Assembly: GCF_043951855.1 (NCBI RefSeq)
Contig: NZ_JBINJW010000001.1
Coordinates: 1 to 64,000 of the forward strand
From: Proteiniclasticum sp043951855
Lineage (GTDB): Bacteria; Bacillota; Clostridia; Clostridiales; Clostridiaceae
DNA: 64,000 bases
Direction: 5' to 3'
The notes under the pieces: model-generated
What the model was told of the DNA's origin: nothing
Database searches by the model: none
The model's input: the letters and a program-made list of their open reading frames with translations, nothing else
Position numbers and translations under genes: made by a program
Shown here: positions 17,075-25,877 of the stretch, in pieces
How positions within the stretch are numbered: position 1 is the first letter of the stretch
How the letters are laid out: the number at the start of each line of letters is the position of its first letter

Positions 17075-18592
17075 CTATGCAGATTTAAGCTTGATCACTG
17101 AGTGGTCTGCCGCTTTCTTCTCCATGTTTTTCTCGTAACGGCGATATCCTTCGATCATCGCCCCCACAAGAAGATATCCGATGACAAATCTCACATCATA
17201 CAGCAGTGTAAGATTCGGTGCATGCATGAAGCCTGTTGCAGTAAGCACTGCAGCCGCTCCTGCAGCATAGGAAGCCTTCCGATAGGAACCGTCCAGAAGA
17301 AACACAAGGATCGCTCCCCAGAGGAGTCCTGTGAACATGGCTCCCTGGCCCAGTGGAACAATACCGCTGGATAGGTTGGCAACCACTTCTCCTGCACTGC
17401 CGTTGAACCTTGTCATGAGATAATTCGCAAAATACGGGAACATGGCCAGAACCACTGCAGGATAATGCTTTTTCTCCACTGTGCCGAAGGTCTGTGTCAC
17501 CATGGAGATGCCCACAAACACCAGAATCGGTGCGATGACGGACATGGGGATCACTTTGGATAGAGCTGCGATGACACCAAATGTGGAGGCAATGAAGAAG
17601 ACCATGCCGTTTAGTATGGAGTATCCTCTTCCTGCATTCATCAGTTTGGATCCGATGGAAGCGATGTATACGGTGGTTGGAAAGACTCCTCCGAAGAAGG
17701 TTCCGAAGAGTGTGCCCAGTCCATCAGCCAGCTGCGCTTCTGATACGCTGTATTCATCACCTGCTGAAGCCATGGCTTCCACGTTATTCATGGTCTCCAC
17801 GAAATTGTAGATGGAGATGGGCAGAAGCACCGCAAAGAGGCCGATCATGTTTCTTCCGATGAAGAGAATTCCTTCCACCAGACCCAAGGTCGGTCTGGGC
17901 AGATAGAATCCCATGACGCTCAGTCCTTCTGTAATCATCCCTGCATCCTGACCACCTATGGTGTAGGCAAGAAATGTACCGATGATGATGGCAAAAAGGG
18001 ACGCGGGAATCTTGAAGGGCATGGGTTTCTTCACTACCATGCCTAGGAGAATGATGATGAGAACCGCCATGCCTGCGATGGGCATCTCATAGGTCATGAA
18101 GAACATTTCCCCGCCTACGAAGGCAAAGGCTACGCCAGCCAGAGCGCCCATCATGGCTGCCCGGGGAAGATGACGATGAACCCATCTGCCGATGAAGCTC
18201 CCCAGAACTTCAACCACGCCACCAAGAAAACAGGCCGCAAGGCCGATCTTCCAGGCGAGTTCGGGATCTCCTGTGAGCTGAAGAGCAGGTCGAAGTACGG
18301 CGAAAAGATAGATGAACATGACAGGAGTTGAGACGCCGTAGGCCAGGGCCGTCACATCACTTCGATTTTCCTTGGCTGCCAGCTTCTCGGCCATTCTGGC
18401 ATAATAGAGATTGCCGAACAGAACTGCCATGGCCACGCCAGGAATGACACGTCCGTATACGATGCTGCCGGGAAAGCCCATGGCGGTCATGGACACGGCG
18501 ATGAGCACAAAGTTTGCCAGGTTGTTCTGAAAAAGGGCAAAGAATCCGTCAATATCTTCTCTTTTGAACCAGGGATAATAATGTTTCTCCAA
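17075..18592 (-). CDS. NCS2-type purine permease
   Basis: The 505-residue protein has about twelve to fourteen membrane segments and resembles nucleobase/xanthine permeases of the NCS2 superfamily (DVTALAYGVSTPVMFIYLFA near residue 80; FVETMNNVEAMASAGDEY in the middle). It lies 130 bases downstream of xpt on the same strand, with no terminator seen between. Both genes should thus be controlled by the guanine riboswitch ahead of xpt. That context points to xanthine, guanine or hypoxanthine uptake. An ATG after GGAGA starts the frame. Confidence 0.8.
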   Translation of the reverse strand: MEKHYYPWFKREDIDGFFALFQNNLANFVLIAVSMTAMGFPGSIVYGRVIPGVAMAVLFGNLYYARMAEKLAAKENRSDVTALAYGVSTPVMFIYLFAVLRPALQLTGDPELAWKIGLAACFLGGVVEVLGSFIGRWVHRHLPRAAMMGALAGVAFAFVGGEMFFMTYEMPIAGMAVLIIILLGMVVKKPMPFKIPASLFAIIIGTFLAYTIGGQDAGMITEGLSVMGFYLPRPTLGLVEGILFIGRNMIGLFAVLLPISIYNFVETMNNVEAMASAGDEYSVSEAQLADGLGTLFGTFFGGVFPTTVYIASIGSKLMNAGRGYSILNGMVFFIASTFGVIAALSKVIPMSVIAPILVFVGISMVTQTFGTVEKKHYPAVVLAMFPYFANYLMTRFNGSAGEVVANLSSGIVPLGQGAMFTGLLWGAILVFLLDGSYRKASYAAGAAAVLTATGFMHAPNLTLLYDVRFVIGYLLVGAMIEGYRRYEKNMEKKAADHSVIKLKSA

Positions 18593-18724
18593 AATCGATC
18601 TCTCCTTGTTTGCATGTTGTCAGGTGCATCAGCAGAATGTTCAGTGCAGATGTATAACATAATTGGGACTCTATGATTTTTGTATGCTGGTGAACTTATT
18701 CATAAAAGAACGTATCGAAAGCGA

Positions 18725-19294
18725 TTATCTGAATGTGATGTTTCCTTCCTCCATGGATGAGATGGTGGCCAGAGCGCGGATATCCATTCCCTCTGCTCTC
18801 AGCTGATCTCCTCCTTTCTGAAATCCTTTTTCGATCACCACACCCGCTCCTTGCAGGGTTGCACCGGCAGCCTCCACAATTTCCCGAAGCCCTTTTAATG
18901 CTTCTCCATTGGCCAGAAAATCATCCAGAATCAGCACCTTATCCTCTTTATCCAGGTAACGTCTGGAAACACGGATCTTGAAATGCTGCTCCTTCGTGTA
19001 GGAGTAGACCTCTCCTTCATAGGTATCTTTGTCCAGGTTCAGAGACTGCGTCTTCTTTGCGAATACCACAGGAACCTGGAAATGAAGGCCAGCGATAGCT
19101 GCAATGGCTATACCTGATACTTCTGCCGTAAGAATCTTTGTGATCTCTTTATCCTTAAATACTTCTTTGAATTCTTTCCCGATCTCATTAAGAAATGCTA
19201 CATCCAGCTGATGATTCAGAAAGCTGTCCACTTTCAGGACAGATGAACCCAATACTCTTCCCTCTTCTATTATTTTCGTTTTCAGTTTATCCAA
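18725..19294 (-). CDS. xpt: Xanthine phosphoribosyltransferase
   Basis: The 189-residue enzyme converts xanthine and PRPP to XMP in purine salvage. Near the N-terminus it has VLKVDSFLNHQLD, nearly identical to Bacillus subtilis Xpt. The PRPP loop follows as VLILDDFLANGEAL, and the end has VIEKGFQKGG. I place the start at the TTG at 19292-19294 after AAGGAGAG, because the encoded LDKLKTKIIEEG aligns with the known N-terminus; a longer frame to 19348 would run into the riboswitch terminator. The first gene of a xpt-permease operon. Confidence 0.93.
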   Translation of the reverse strand: MDKLKTKIIEEGRVLGSSVLKVDSFLNHQLDVAFLNEIGKEFKEVFKDKEITKILTAEVSGIAIAAIAGLHFQVPVVFAKKTQSLNLDKDTYEGEVYSYTKEQHFKIRVSRRYLDKEDKVLILDDFLANGEALKGLREIVEAAGATLQGAGVVIEKGFQKGGDQLRAEGMDIRALATISSMEEGNITFR

Positions 19295-19349
19295 TTTTCT
19301 CTCCTTTACTCCTACTCTTTTCAGAAGGCTTTCATCAATTTTCTCCAAT

Positions 19350-19377
19350 AAAAAAACCCGCGGTTTTCACCACGGGG
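19350..19377 (-). terminator. Guanine riboswitch terminator
   Basis: On the minus strand CCCGTGGT-GAAA-ACCGCGGG followed by a run of seven T forms an intrinsic terminator between the aptamer and xpt. Confidence 0.9.
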
Positions 19378-19432
19378 AAATGCACCTAATCAGCAGCTTC
19401 AAATTATTACATGAAGCCCACATAAGGAACGC

Positions 19433-19505
19433 ACTCCCGTAGTCAGACCGTTTACGGTGGTCTGGTAGAAACTTATGGACCATATCTCCAAGATTATACG
19501 AGTTA
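19433..19505 (-). promoter_or_regulatory. Guanine-class purine riboswitch
   Basis: The minus strand carries the purine aptamer: AACTCGTATAAT, ATATGG, AAGTTTCTACC, then GACTACGGG. The two loops and three stems match the xpt type. The deciding base before the final UACG is C (GACTACG), which selects guanine and hypoxanthine rather than adenine. It turns off the xpt-permease operon when guanine is abundant. Confidence 0.95.
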
Positions 19506-19650
19506 TTGATTTTTTGAATTAGTCTTTATTCTAACTTACTATTTGAGAATTGACAAGAGCCTGAAATCCTATTCAGAATTTATATTCTGATTTATTTTGA
19601 GTCAACTGCTGTTTTTCTGTACTGCTCCGCAGACTCAATAGGTGTTTAGG

Positions 19651-19737
19651 ATATGGTACGGTGAACCCTACCATAAGTAACGGCGTAAATTATGCCGATA
19701 GGTATGGTGGGGAGTCCCTTACCATAGATACCGGCAT
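19651..19737. repeat. Two tandem copies of the CGGCGT palindromic repeat
   Basis: A right-hand copy (19651-19686; GGTACGGTGAACCCTACC then CGGCGT) is followed by a complete variant (19692-19737) bounded by ATGCCG and CGGCAT. Both fold into a hairpin with a GGT/ACC-type inner stem. The variant keeps pairing while changing bases. The rest of the gap between the riboswitch and the mini-genes (19506-19924) shows nothing else I can name. Confidence 0.75.
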
Positions 19738-19924
19738 ACATTTCTGATGTAGATAGAGAAAACCCTTACCACAACTCCCTCTCAGCTCTTGATTCTTGAG
19801 ATTTTACAGACTCCTTCCATTCGGTTTATTTACTTTTTTTGTTGATTACCAGCCAGATTCACGTTTTTGACATCCGTATCACATACTGAAACAAAAACAC
19901 CTTTTTACTTTTTATTTATTCTTC

Positions 19925-20011
19925 CTATAGTTTTTTCACAACGATCTCTACAACTTTTGTCCCAATAGCTGAAGTAAGTCCTATAGCTACACCTAATACA
20001 AATTGCCACAT
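19925..20011 (-). CDS. 28-residue hydrophobic cationic peptide
   Basis: The frame begins with ATG preceded by AGGAGGGG and encodes a single hydrophobic segment (MWQFVLGVAIGLTSAIGTKV) with a lysine-rich end. The ribosome site overlaps the stop codon of the preceding 33-residue frame, so translation is probably coupled. Function is unknown. Phage-like holin, toxin-like peptide or recombinase accessory are possibilities. Confidence 0.55.
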   Translation of the reverse strand: MWQFVLGVAIGLTSAIGTKVVEIVVKKL

Positions 20012-20023
20012 TTTTATCCCCTC

Positions 20024-20125
20024 CTATTTCTTATTATTCATGATCTTATATACCTCTATGCCTACAACTATCCCTGTCCTCAACAGCAGGATTGCTCCTA
20101 CCTTAAGTACTTTTATTACTCCCAT
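20024..20125 (-). CDS. 33-residue hydrophobic cationic peptide
   Basis: ATG follows TAAGGAGGTGTGTT, where the TAA is the recombinase stop codon, so the gene is coupled to the recombinase. The peptide (starting MGVIKVLKVGAILLLRTGIV) is one membrane-type segment with lysines at both ends. Together with the next 28-residue frame it forms a small tandem. I do not recognise either. Confidence 0.55.
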   Translation of the reverse strand: MGVIKVLKVGAILLLRTGIVVGIEVYKIMNNKK

Positions 20126-20136
20126 AACACACCTCC

Positions 20137-21804
20137 TTATATAGTAGCTTTGAAGTCATAACTGCTTAGACTCAGAAGATTCTCGAAACGAGAAAGAGGA
20201 TTACCCTCCTTGGGCAATCCTCCGTTTGCGTTGATATAGTCTACTAGACCTTTGTTGAACCTTATCTTAACATTCTCCGGTCTTCGGTTATCATCTAACC
20301 TTATTTCCTCGATCAGTAAATGGAGCAGTGTTTTCTTCTCCTCTACTGATGCAGTCATCTTAAGTAATTCACCAAACTCCAGCAGTGTAACTTTTACGAG
20401 GTCATAGGGTATATCCTGTACCTCTCCTACATTCAGATATTTCTCCTGGACCTCTTTCTCTTTGTTTAGCTTGGCGATCTTATCGGAGATCTCCTGTAGC
20501 TTTTGTACTAGTACATTCTCATCTATTACCTTCTTTTCCATCAGACTGAAATACTGATTCCGATTTTTTGTGAGATCCTGCAGTTCTTTATCGATTAGCT
20601 TGATGTTTTCTTCCGCAGGTCTAAGCATGTTTTTCCTTTTATTGTTCACCTTGGATAGTGTAGCTTTTAGAAAAGCATCGCTTGTCACAAGCCTGTTAAG
20701 CTTCTGGAACACATACTTCTCCACATCATCTGCTCTGATAGAGTTTGATCTGCAGACACCTGTGCCTTTGCTTCTCCACGCACCACAGTAGTAGTACTTT
20801 AGCACATGCTTCTCACCACTCTTCCTCGTAGATACCACCCTTCCTGCTACCATTCCAGAGTTGCACACAGGACATCTCAGAATCCCCGTGAGCGGAAAAC
20901 CGCCAGCATAGGTTCTATTCGGCTTGAAGCTTTTTGTCTTCACTAACTCCTGAACACTTTTGAACTTTTCTCTGCTGATTATCGGTTCATGTATCCCTTC
21001 TACAAGTATCGGATCAGGATTGATTCCTTTTCGTCTTTGTGTTGCCCAGTTGCTTCTGACATCATACCTTATCATCCCTGCATATAAGGGGTTGTTCACT
21101 ATATCCTTGATGGATGTAGTGGAAAAGTGATTCCCTTTCTTTGTCTTATGACCTTCTTTATTTACCTGATTGGCTATCGCCTTATAGCCTTTTCCGTTGT
21201 AGTAAAGATCGAATATGTGCCTTACTACCTTTGCTTCCTCTTTGTTGATGACAAGCATATTCTCACCACTCTTACGGGTAGAATCAGTCATTTTCACTAG
21301 ATCATAGCCTAGTACACTTCCCCCGTTCCATCTGCCTTCTTTTGCTCTCGCCTTCATACCCATCTTCACATTCTCTGCGATCTGCCCTCTCTCGAACTCA
21401 CCAAGGCTACTCATTATATGTAGGTGAAGTCTGCCTTCAGGTGTGTTCAGTTCCATCTTTTCCGTTATACTCTTCATCTCTACATTGTAGTAACTGAGTT
21501 TTTCTACAATCTCCAGCGTGTCTTTCAGTTTTCTTGACAATCTGTTGATCTTCCACACTATAACCATGTTGAACTTTCCCGCCTCAGCATCTGCCAGGAG
21601 TGATATTAACCCCGGTCTACCTTTGATCGACTTACCACTGATACCTTTGTCTGAGTACACCTTATGAGCCCTTATGTTATTTTCTACACAGTGTGCTTTA
21701 ATCAACTTTTCCTGTTCCTCTATACTGTAGCCGGCTTCTGCCTGTTCTCTAGTACTTACTCTTGTGTATATGGCTGCAATTTTTTCGATTTTCTCTCTTA
21801 TCAT
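20137..21804 (-). CDS. Large serine recombinase
   Basis: The 555-residue protein begins with the serine resolvase/invertase domain (IYTRVSTREQAEAGYS, in which S is the nucleophile; then SDKGISGKSIKGRPG). It continues with a recombinase domain, a zinc ribbon (CPVCNSGMVAGR ... YYYCGAW ... GVCRSNSIRADD) and a coiled-coil region (about 410-450). This is the standard layout of integrases that move phages and conjugative or mobilizable elements between attachment sites. AAAGGAG precedes the ATG at 21804; a GTG at 21813 overlaps it. It marks the nearby 20-29 kb genes as a mobile element. Confidence 0.93.
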   Translation of the reverse strand: MIREKIEKIAAIYTRVSTREQAEAGYSIEEQEKLIKAHCVENNIRAHKVYSDKGISGKSIKGRPGLISLLADAEAGKFNMVIVWKINRLSRKLKDTLEIVEKLSYYNVEMKSITEKMELNTPEGRLHLHIMSSLGEFERGQIAENVKMGMKARAKEGRWNGGSVLGYDLVKMTDSTRKSGENMLVINKEEAKVVRHIFDLYYNGKGYKAIANQVNKEGHKTKKGNHFSTTSIKDIVNNPLYAGMIRYDVRSNWATQRRKGINPDPILVEGIHEPIISREKFKSVQELVKTKSFKPNRTYAGGFPLTGILRCPVCNSGMVAGRVVSTRKSGEKHVLKYYYCGAWRSKGTGVCRSNSIRADDVEKYVFQKLNRLVTSDAFLKATLSKVNNKRKNMLRPAEENIKLIDKELQDLTKNRNQYFSLMEKKVIDENVLVQKLQEISDKIAKLNKEKEVQEKYLNVGEVQDIPYDLVKVTLLEFGELLKMTASVEEKKTLLHLLIEEIRLDDNRRPENVKIRFNKGLVDYINANGGLPKEGNPLSRFENLLSLSSYDFKATI

Positions 21805-21847
21805 TACATTCACTCCTTTAATTCATTCTCATAGTTATAATATATAC

Positions 21848-21982
21848 TCATAAAACGATGTGTGTCTCTCGAGATGGTTGAGGGGAAGATTGCTCTTCCC
21901 CCTCGTCAACTCCATCACCCATCAGCTTTTTGATAACCAATGAGGCTATTATATCTACCATCATTAACACATCATCATTCAT
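21848..21982 (-). CDS. 44-residue small protein
   Basis: An ATG one base after the stop of the preceding 292-residue gene opens a 44-codon frame (MNDDVLMMVDIIASLVIKKL, then an acidic, proline-rich tail). The AAGG in the upstream gene's end could serve as ribosome site. Position between two mobile-element genes, tight spacing and codon use suggest it is real. Unknown function. Confidence 0.45.
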   Translation of the reverse strand: MNDDVLMMVDIIASLVIKKLMGDGVDEGEEQSSPQPSRETHIVL

Positions 21983-21983
21983 A

Positions 21984-22862
21984 CTAGGCTACCTTAATAT
22001 GGGCTACTGTATACTTCCCCACCTTTACATAATCTACCTTATCAAAAGAACGTGAGACTCTCTGGCTAAAATCAAGACTGAACTTTTCAGTTATTTCTCT
22101 TACAAGTGGAGACGAGTACACCACATACTTTCCACCACTGGGTTTTAGGATGAAATAACCATCTTCTTTTTTGTTACTACTCAGGAGCTTCCCTATAAGG
22201 ATTCCCTCAGTTGTAAACCCAACCTGTATAGAAGAAGGTGATCCGACTTTACTTATCATGTCTTTATCTAGTGTCATCCTCATACTACTCTTTGGTGAGT
22301 TAACCAACGACATTACAATATTGCTATATGAGGTTCTAGTAGAACCTCTACTATCTGCCAATTCGAATATCAGTTTCGTTGCGGTTCCTGATGTCTCCTC
22401 TTCCGATGTCTTAAACTCATCAGAATTTTGTGGAGGGTCTATAGACTGAGCAATATCCTCCGCATCATAGTCTTCTGCTACAGTTTCTTCTTTAGCCATC
22501 TCATTTTTAATCATCTCATCATCCTCCTTTATAACTTCCTGGACACCGGATTCCTTTTCAGTCAAATCTGCTTCAACTACCTCTATTACTTCTACATCAT
22601 CAACCACCCTGATTACATCTTTCTCACTAAAATTCATATCACTCTTCATTTCTCTTACCCCTTTCATCTCTTCACTATCACTTGAAACACCACCACTAGT
22701 CTGTTCTGCTATGTCATCATCTTCTTTATTGGTCGAGTCATTAAGTTCAGCAAGTGTTTTTTGCTGGATCCTAATTAACCTGCTTTCTGCTGCTCTTTCT
22801 TGGAATGATTTCCTCACCACTGTATTCTCTTCTGTTCTTTTTGGTAGTTTTTTAATAGCCAT
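21984..22862 (-). CDS. Mobile-element protein of unknown function
   Basis: The 292-residue product has a long, acidic, low-complexity middle (about residues 45-165, rich in E, D and S) between a basic start and a folded C-terminal domain (about 170-290). I see no known motif. AGGAGGG precedes the ATG. It lies 15 bases after the DUF927 gene and is probably co-transcribed with it and the recombinase, so a role in element maintenance or replication is inferred from context. Confidence 0.6.
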   Translation of the reverse strand: MAIKKLPKRTEENTVVRKSFQERAAESRLIRIQQKTLAELNDSTNKEDDDIAEQTSGGVSSDSEEMKGVREMKSDMNFSEKDVIRVVDDVEVIEVVEADLTEKESGVQEVIKEDDEMIKNEMAKEETVAEDYDAEDIAQSIDPPQNSDEFKTSEEETSGTATKLIFELADSRGSTRTSYSNIVMSLVNSPKSSMRMTLDKDMISKVGSPSSIQVGFTTEGILIGKLLSSNKKEDGYFILKPSGGKYVVYSSPLVREITEKFSLDFSQRVSRSFDKVDYVKVGKYTVAHIKVA

Positions 22863-22877
22863 GTATATGACCCTCCT

Positions 22878-24674
22878 TTATATAATATCTTCTTCTACGA
22901 CTTCTTCTAACGTTTCACGAACATGAATACCCCTTAACGTTCTAATAGCTTCTGCTGTATCATCTATTTCAACATCCAAAGCATCATATTCCGTCCCATT
23001 AAGTTTCAGAATGACCACTCTCACGGTATCCCCGTTGTGGTACAGAGAGCGTTTTCTGGTAAATTTTTGCTTGTCAGTATCTATGATCCCTTTATCACGC
23101 CATTCTGAAAGAACGACATCAGCATCTGCAAACCCAGCTTGCGAAAGGATCTTATCCAACTTACTACGAAGAATCCACGCCTCAGTCGGAACCTTACTCG
23201 AATCTGTAATTATACGACCGATGATCTCGTTTCTCGGGAGTTCTGCATAGTCGGACTGAGCAGAGAATATTTGATGGCCCAAAGAGTTATCTTTGAAGAC
23301 AAACTTGTTCATATTTGACGTAATACTTTCCTTAACGGCCGTGTAGGCTTGGTAGCCCAAGTTACGACATTCAACCTGACTTTCATCTGCCTTGATGAGA
23401 AACCTTAGTATACCTTCTTCATCCAATCCAATACCAAAAACCTTATTTATGAGCTTAGCAGTGAGGTATATAACCGCAATCTTGTCAGATGATCTCGAAC
23501 TGAAATTGTCAATTTTAACCAAAGACTTCATCACATGCTCTTTAGCTTCCTTAAACTGAAGCAACAGATCATCATCTGAATACTTCAATATACTCTTCAC
23601 GAAATGACACCCTGAGTTACCATAGTTGTCCATTAGTCTCTCAGTTATCTGAGTACTATTGCGTGAATCCTTGGTCCAAACAACATTAGCAAACTGGAGC
23701 ACTCTAACCTTTAGCCCATTATTACGATTGCTATCATTGAGCAATGCGTTCTCACCATTACTGATGAAAAGACTAGAGAATCGAGCTTTCTCTCTTAGTG
23801 TGGAGTCAGCAGTAAGCCTGGTTTTATCCAATCCCTGAGAAAATTGATAGATTATCTTCCCATAGACTCGACGGTCAAGTATCCCCGCTTCATCGAATAC
23901 CATAGGAACCCCCATGATGTGAGCAGCCCTTCCCACCAAGGCATTAGCCGTACTGGCCCATGATCCATATAGTCCGGAACTACAATTCTTTGAAGGCATC
24001 CCGAACATAGAGATGCTGAGCAAAGAACTGGTGCTCTTGCCGCTAGATGATGCCCCGTAGGAATGAATTATACAGTTGTCCAATGCAATCATATCTCGTA
24101 GGAGACATAATATAGGAGCAGCAAATCCGAGGGTCCAAGCGCACTCTAAGGGGATCCACCCAAGAACCTCATCCTTCACAAGTTTAAGTTCTCCATCAAC
24201 ACTACCCTTAGGTGAAATCTCCAGATTTCCACAATAGGATGATTTGATTACACCACTCTTTGAATATGCTTGGTCATGTAAATAGCATCTTTCTCCATTG
24301 ATGACGAAGAATCCAACCCGATCGTGGATAAACTGGATTCTGGTTCGCTTCTCCCTATACAGCAGATAGTCCAGCAGAAGCCCAGCAGAAGCCTCTGTGA
24401 TCTGTATCCCTCTTGCAGGCAACACTCCGACCAGACCATTTTTGGTGAAGTCCTTTCGGTCAATGACAATTGAATGGTACTCGTTATTGAGCCAGTAACG
24501 GAGATGAGTCTTAACCTCACCCGTTATAAGATTCATCGATCTTTTCTCGATATCTACTTCTTCACATAATTCGTACCAAGTCTTCCCCTCTTTATCAGGA
24601 AAGTAAAGTACGTTCCCTTTTTTTCGAATATTGGTGAACCTCCCCACATATTCAACTTCATCAGTATCACTCAT
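22878..24674 (-). CDS. DUF927-domain ATPase (primase/helicase-like)
   Basis: The 598-residue protein matches the DUF927 superfamily of plasmid and phage replication proteins. The centre has a Walker A site SYGASSSGKSTSSLL (about residues 220-233), and VFDEAGIL is a candidate Walker B. DUF927 proteins are thought to be superfamily 3-like helicases. The start is put at the ATG at 24674 after AAGGAAG rather than at 24698. A TTGACC-17-TAATAT promoter lies upstream. It probably replicates or maintains the mobile element. Confidence 0.8.
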   Translation of the reverse strand: MSDTDEVEYVGRFTNIRKKGNVLYFPDKEGKTWYELCEEVDIEKRSMNLITGEVKTHLRYWLNNEYHSIVIDRKDFTKNGLVGVLPARGIQITEASAGLLLDYLLYREKRTRIQFIHDRVGFFVINGERCYLHDQAYSKSGVIKSSYCGNLEISPKGSVDGELKLVKDEVLGWIPLECAWTLGFAAPILCLLRDMIALDNCIIHSYGASSSGKSTSSLLSISMFGMPSKNCSSGLYGSWASTANALVGRAAHIMGVPMVFDEAGILDRRVYGKIIYQFSQGLDKTRLTADSTLREKARFSSLFISNGENALLNDSNRNNGLKVRVLQFANVVWTKDSRNSTQITERLMDNYGNSGCHFVKSILKYSDDDLLLQFKEAKEHVMKSLVKIDNFSSRSSDKIAVIYLTAKLINKVFGIGLDEEGILRFLIKADESQVECRNLGYQAYTAVKESITSNMNKFVFKDNSLGHQIFSAQSDYAELPRNEIIGRIITDSSKVPTEAWILRSKLDKILSQAGFADADVVLSEWRDKGIIDTDKQKFTRKRSLYHNGDTVRVVILKLNGTEYDALDVEIDDTAEAIRTLRGIHVRETLEEVVEEDII

Positions 24675-24733
24675 AATCACATCTTCCTTTCTCTGCATAT
24701 ATGAAATTTTTCTTGTTTATACGCCGTGTTCTT

Positions 24734-24762
24734 ATATTACGTTATCCTCTATAATCGGTCAA
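24734..24762 (-). promoter_or_regulatory. Promoter of the DUF927-recombinase operon
   Basis: On the minus strand TTGACC (24757-24762) and TAATAT (24734-24739) are 17 bases apart, about 60 bases before the start codon. It is divergent from the ArgR-like gene promoter. Confidence 0.65.
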
Positions 24763-24866
24763 GCTGAACATCTTTCAGGTTTTTTGCTACATGAAACTAC
24801 ACATGAAATATTATTGAACAACCTACGTATAACAGTGCGGTCTTTGAACTTATCCATCTCAAAACC

Positions 24867-24895
24867 TGTTAAAACTGTTTTTAAAAGGGTATAAT
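24867..24895 (+). promoter_or_regulatory. Promoter of the ArgR-like regulator
   Basis: TGTTAA (24867-24872) and a perfect TATAAT (24890-24895) are 17 bases apart. The two divergent promoters are about 100 bases apart, so one regulator could control both. Confidence 0.6.
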
Positions 24896-24941
24896 AATGT
24901 ATGTATTACATGTACATGAAAAAAATCGAAGGAGATTACAT

Positions 24942-25460
24942 ATGTCAAAATATCGCAAACCATATCACAAAGGAACAATAGAAGAAATAGAAGATAGAAG
25001 AGAAAAACTTAAAAGAATAATTAGAGAGGTAAGTATTGATTCTCAGTCCGTTGCAAAAACAACCTTATTTCTCGAACATTTGATTGATGTTTCAATAGCT
25101 ACTATTAACCGTGATTTTAATGAATTAGGAATTGAACTCATTACTCTTGAAAATGGCAATAAGAGATACGTGTTATCTCAAGAAGATACAAGAAAATACA
25201 ATCTATCCCAATTAAACAGCATACTTAATACTTACACGACAGGCGGATTTAAACGAGATTTGAGCTTTTTAGCAATATCTGTAAATGGTGGGTATGCAGA
25301 TTTTTTAGGAACAAAATTTGTAGAGCTTTATCCTTCCTCTTTCATGGGTTATATGACATCGAACAACTTACTACTTCTTATTACTGACAATAAAAATGGT
25401 GAAATTGAAAACTCTTTCTATGATGATATGAAAATAGGTAAATTTATTGCTAAAGAGTAA
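24942..25460 (+). CDS. ArgR-like transcriptional regulator
   Basis: The 172-residue protein resembles arginine repressors in shape. It has an N-terminal winged helix with an IATINRDFNELGIELITLEN stretch (ArgR proteins have xTxSRDIxELGIxxV there) and a C-terminal region ending in an alternating hydrophobic pattern. Arginine-binding residues cannot be confirmed. AAGGAG precedes the ATG at 24942; an earlier ATG at 24897 overlaps the promoter. Its position divergent from the element operon suggests that it is the element's own switch. Convergent with the RadC operon across the IS-disrupted terminator. Confidence 0.65.
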   Translation: MSKYRKPYHKGTIEEIEDRREKLKRIIREVSIDSQSVAKTTLFLEHLIDVSIATINRDFNELGIELITLENGNKRYVLSQEDTRKYNLSQLNSILNTYTTGGFKRDLSFLAISVNGGYADFLGTKFVELYPSSFMGYMTSNNLLLLITDNKNGEIENSFYDDMKIGKFIAKE

Positions 25461-25738
25461 TTAAATTTGTTAGAGAGAATTTTCACTCCCCCTTTGGATT
25501 TCCCATTGGCTGCATTGCCACGATCAGGGGAGCTGATTTCCGTTGAAACTCCTAGAATTTTCTTCATCCCCCTTGTACCCCCGTAGATTTAGAAGATCTA
25601 CCCGATTTACGAGTGGGTAGCGTGGGAGGTTCTAGTTTTCTTTGAACAACAACAACTCTTCATTCCCCTTTAGTGTAGTAGCAGCCGAACAAGTGGAGGA
25701 TCATTACTCAGGAATCAAAAAAAAAAGAATCCATGGGG
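25461..25738. other. Gap before the IS, with left half of a split terminator
   Basis: No gene is seen in this stretch. It contains a short inverted pair CTACCC/GGGTAG near 25595-25620 and several CCCC tracts. At the end is an A-run and GAATCC, the left arm of a terminator, then the left copy of the target duplication ATCCATGGGG (25729-25738). Confidence 0.6.
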
Positions 25739-25762
25739 CAATGTCATTAAGTTAAGAAATCA

Positions 25763-25795
25763 GTGTATGGAAATCATACACTGATTTTTTTGACG
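25763..25795 (+). terminator. Terminator inside the IS left end
   Basis: AATCAGTGTATG-GAAAT-CATACACTGATT followed by a T-run. In IS4-type elements such hairpins protect the transposase gene from outside transcription; this is inferred here from position. Confidence 0.8.
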
Positions 25796-25877
25796 TAAAT
25801 TTCAAGAAAAAGCTTGACAATCACCAGTAATAATGCGGCGAAGCCCTTTGAATATAGAAATTCGAAGGAGGCCTAAT

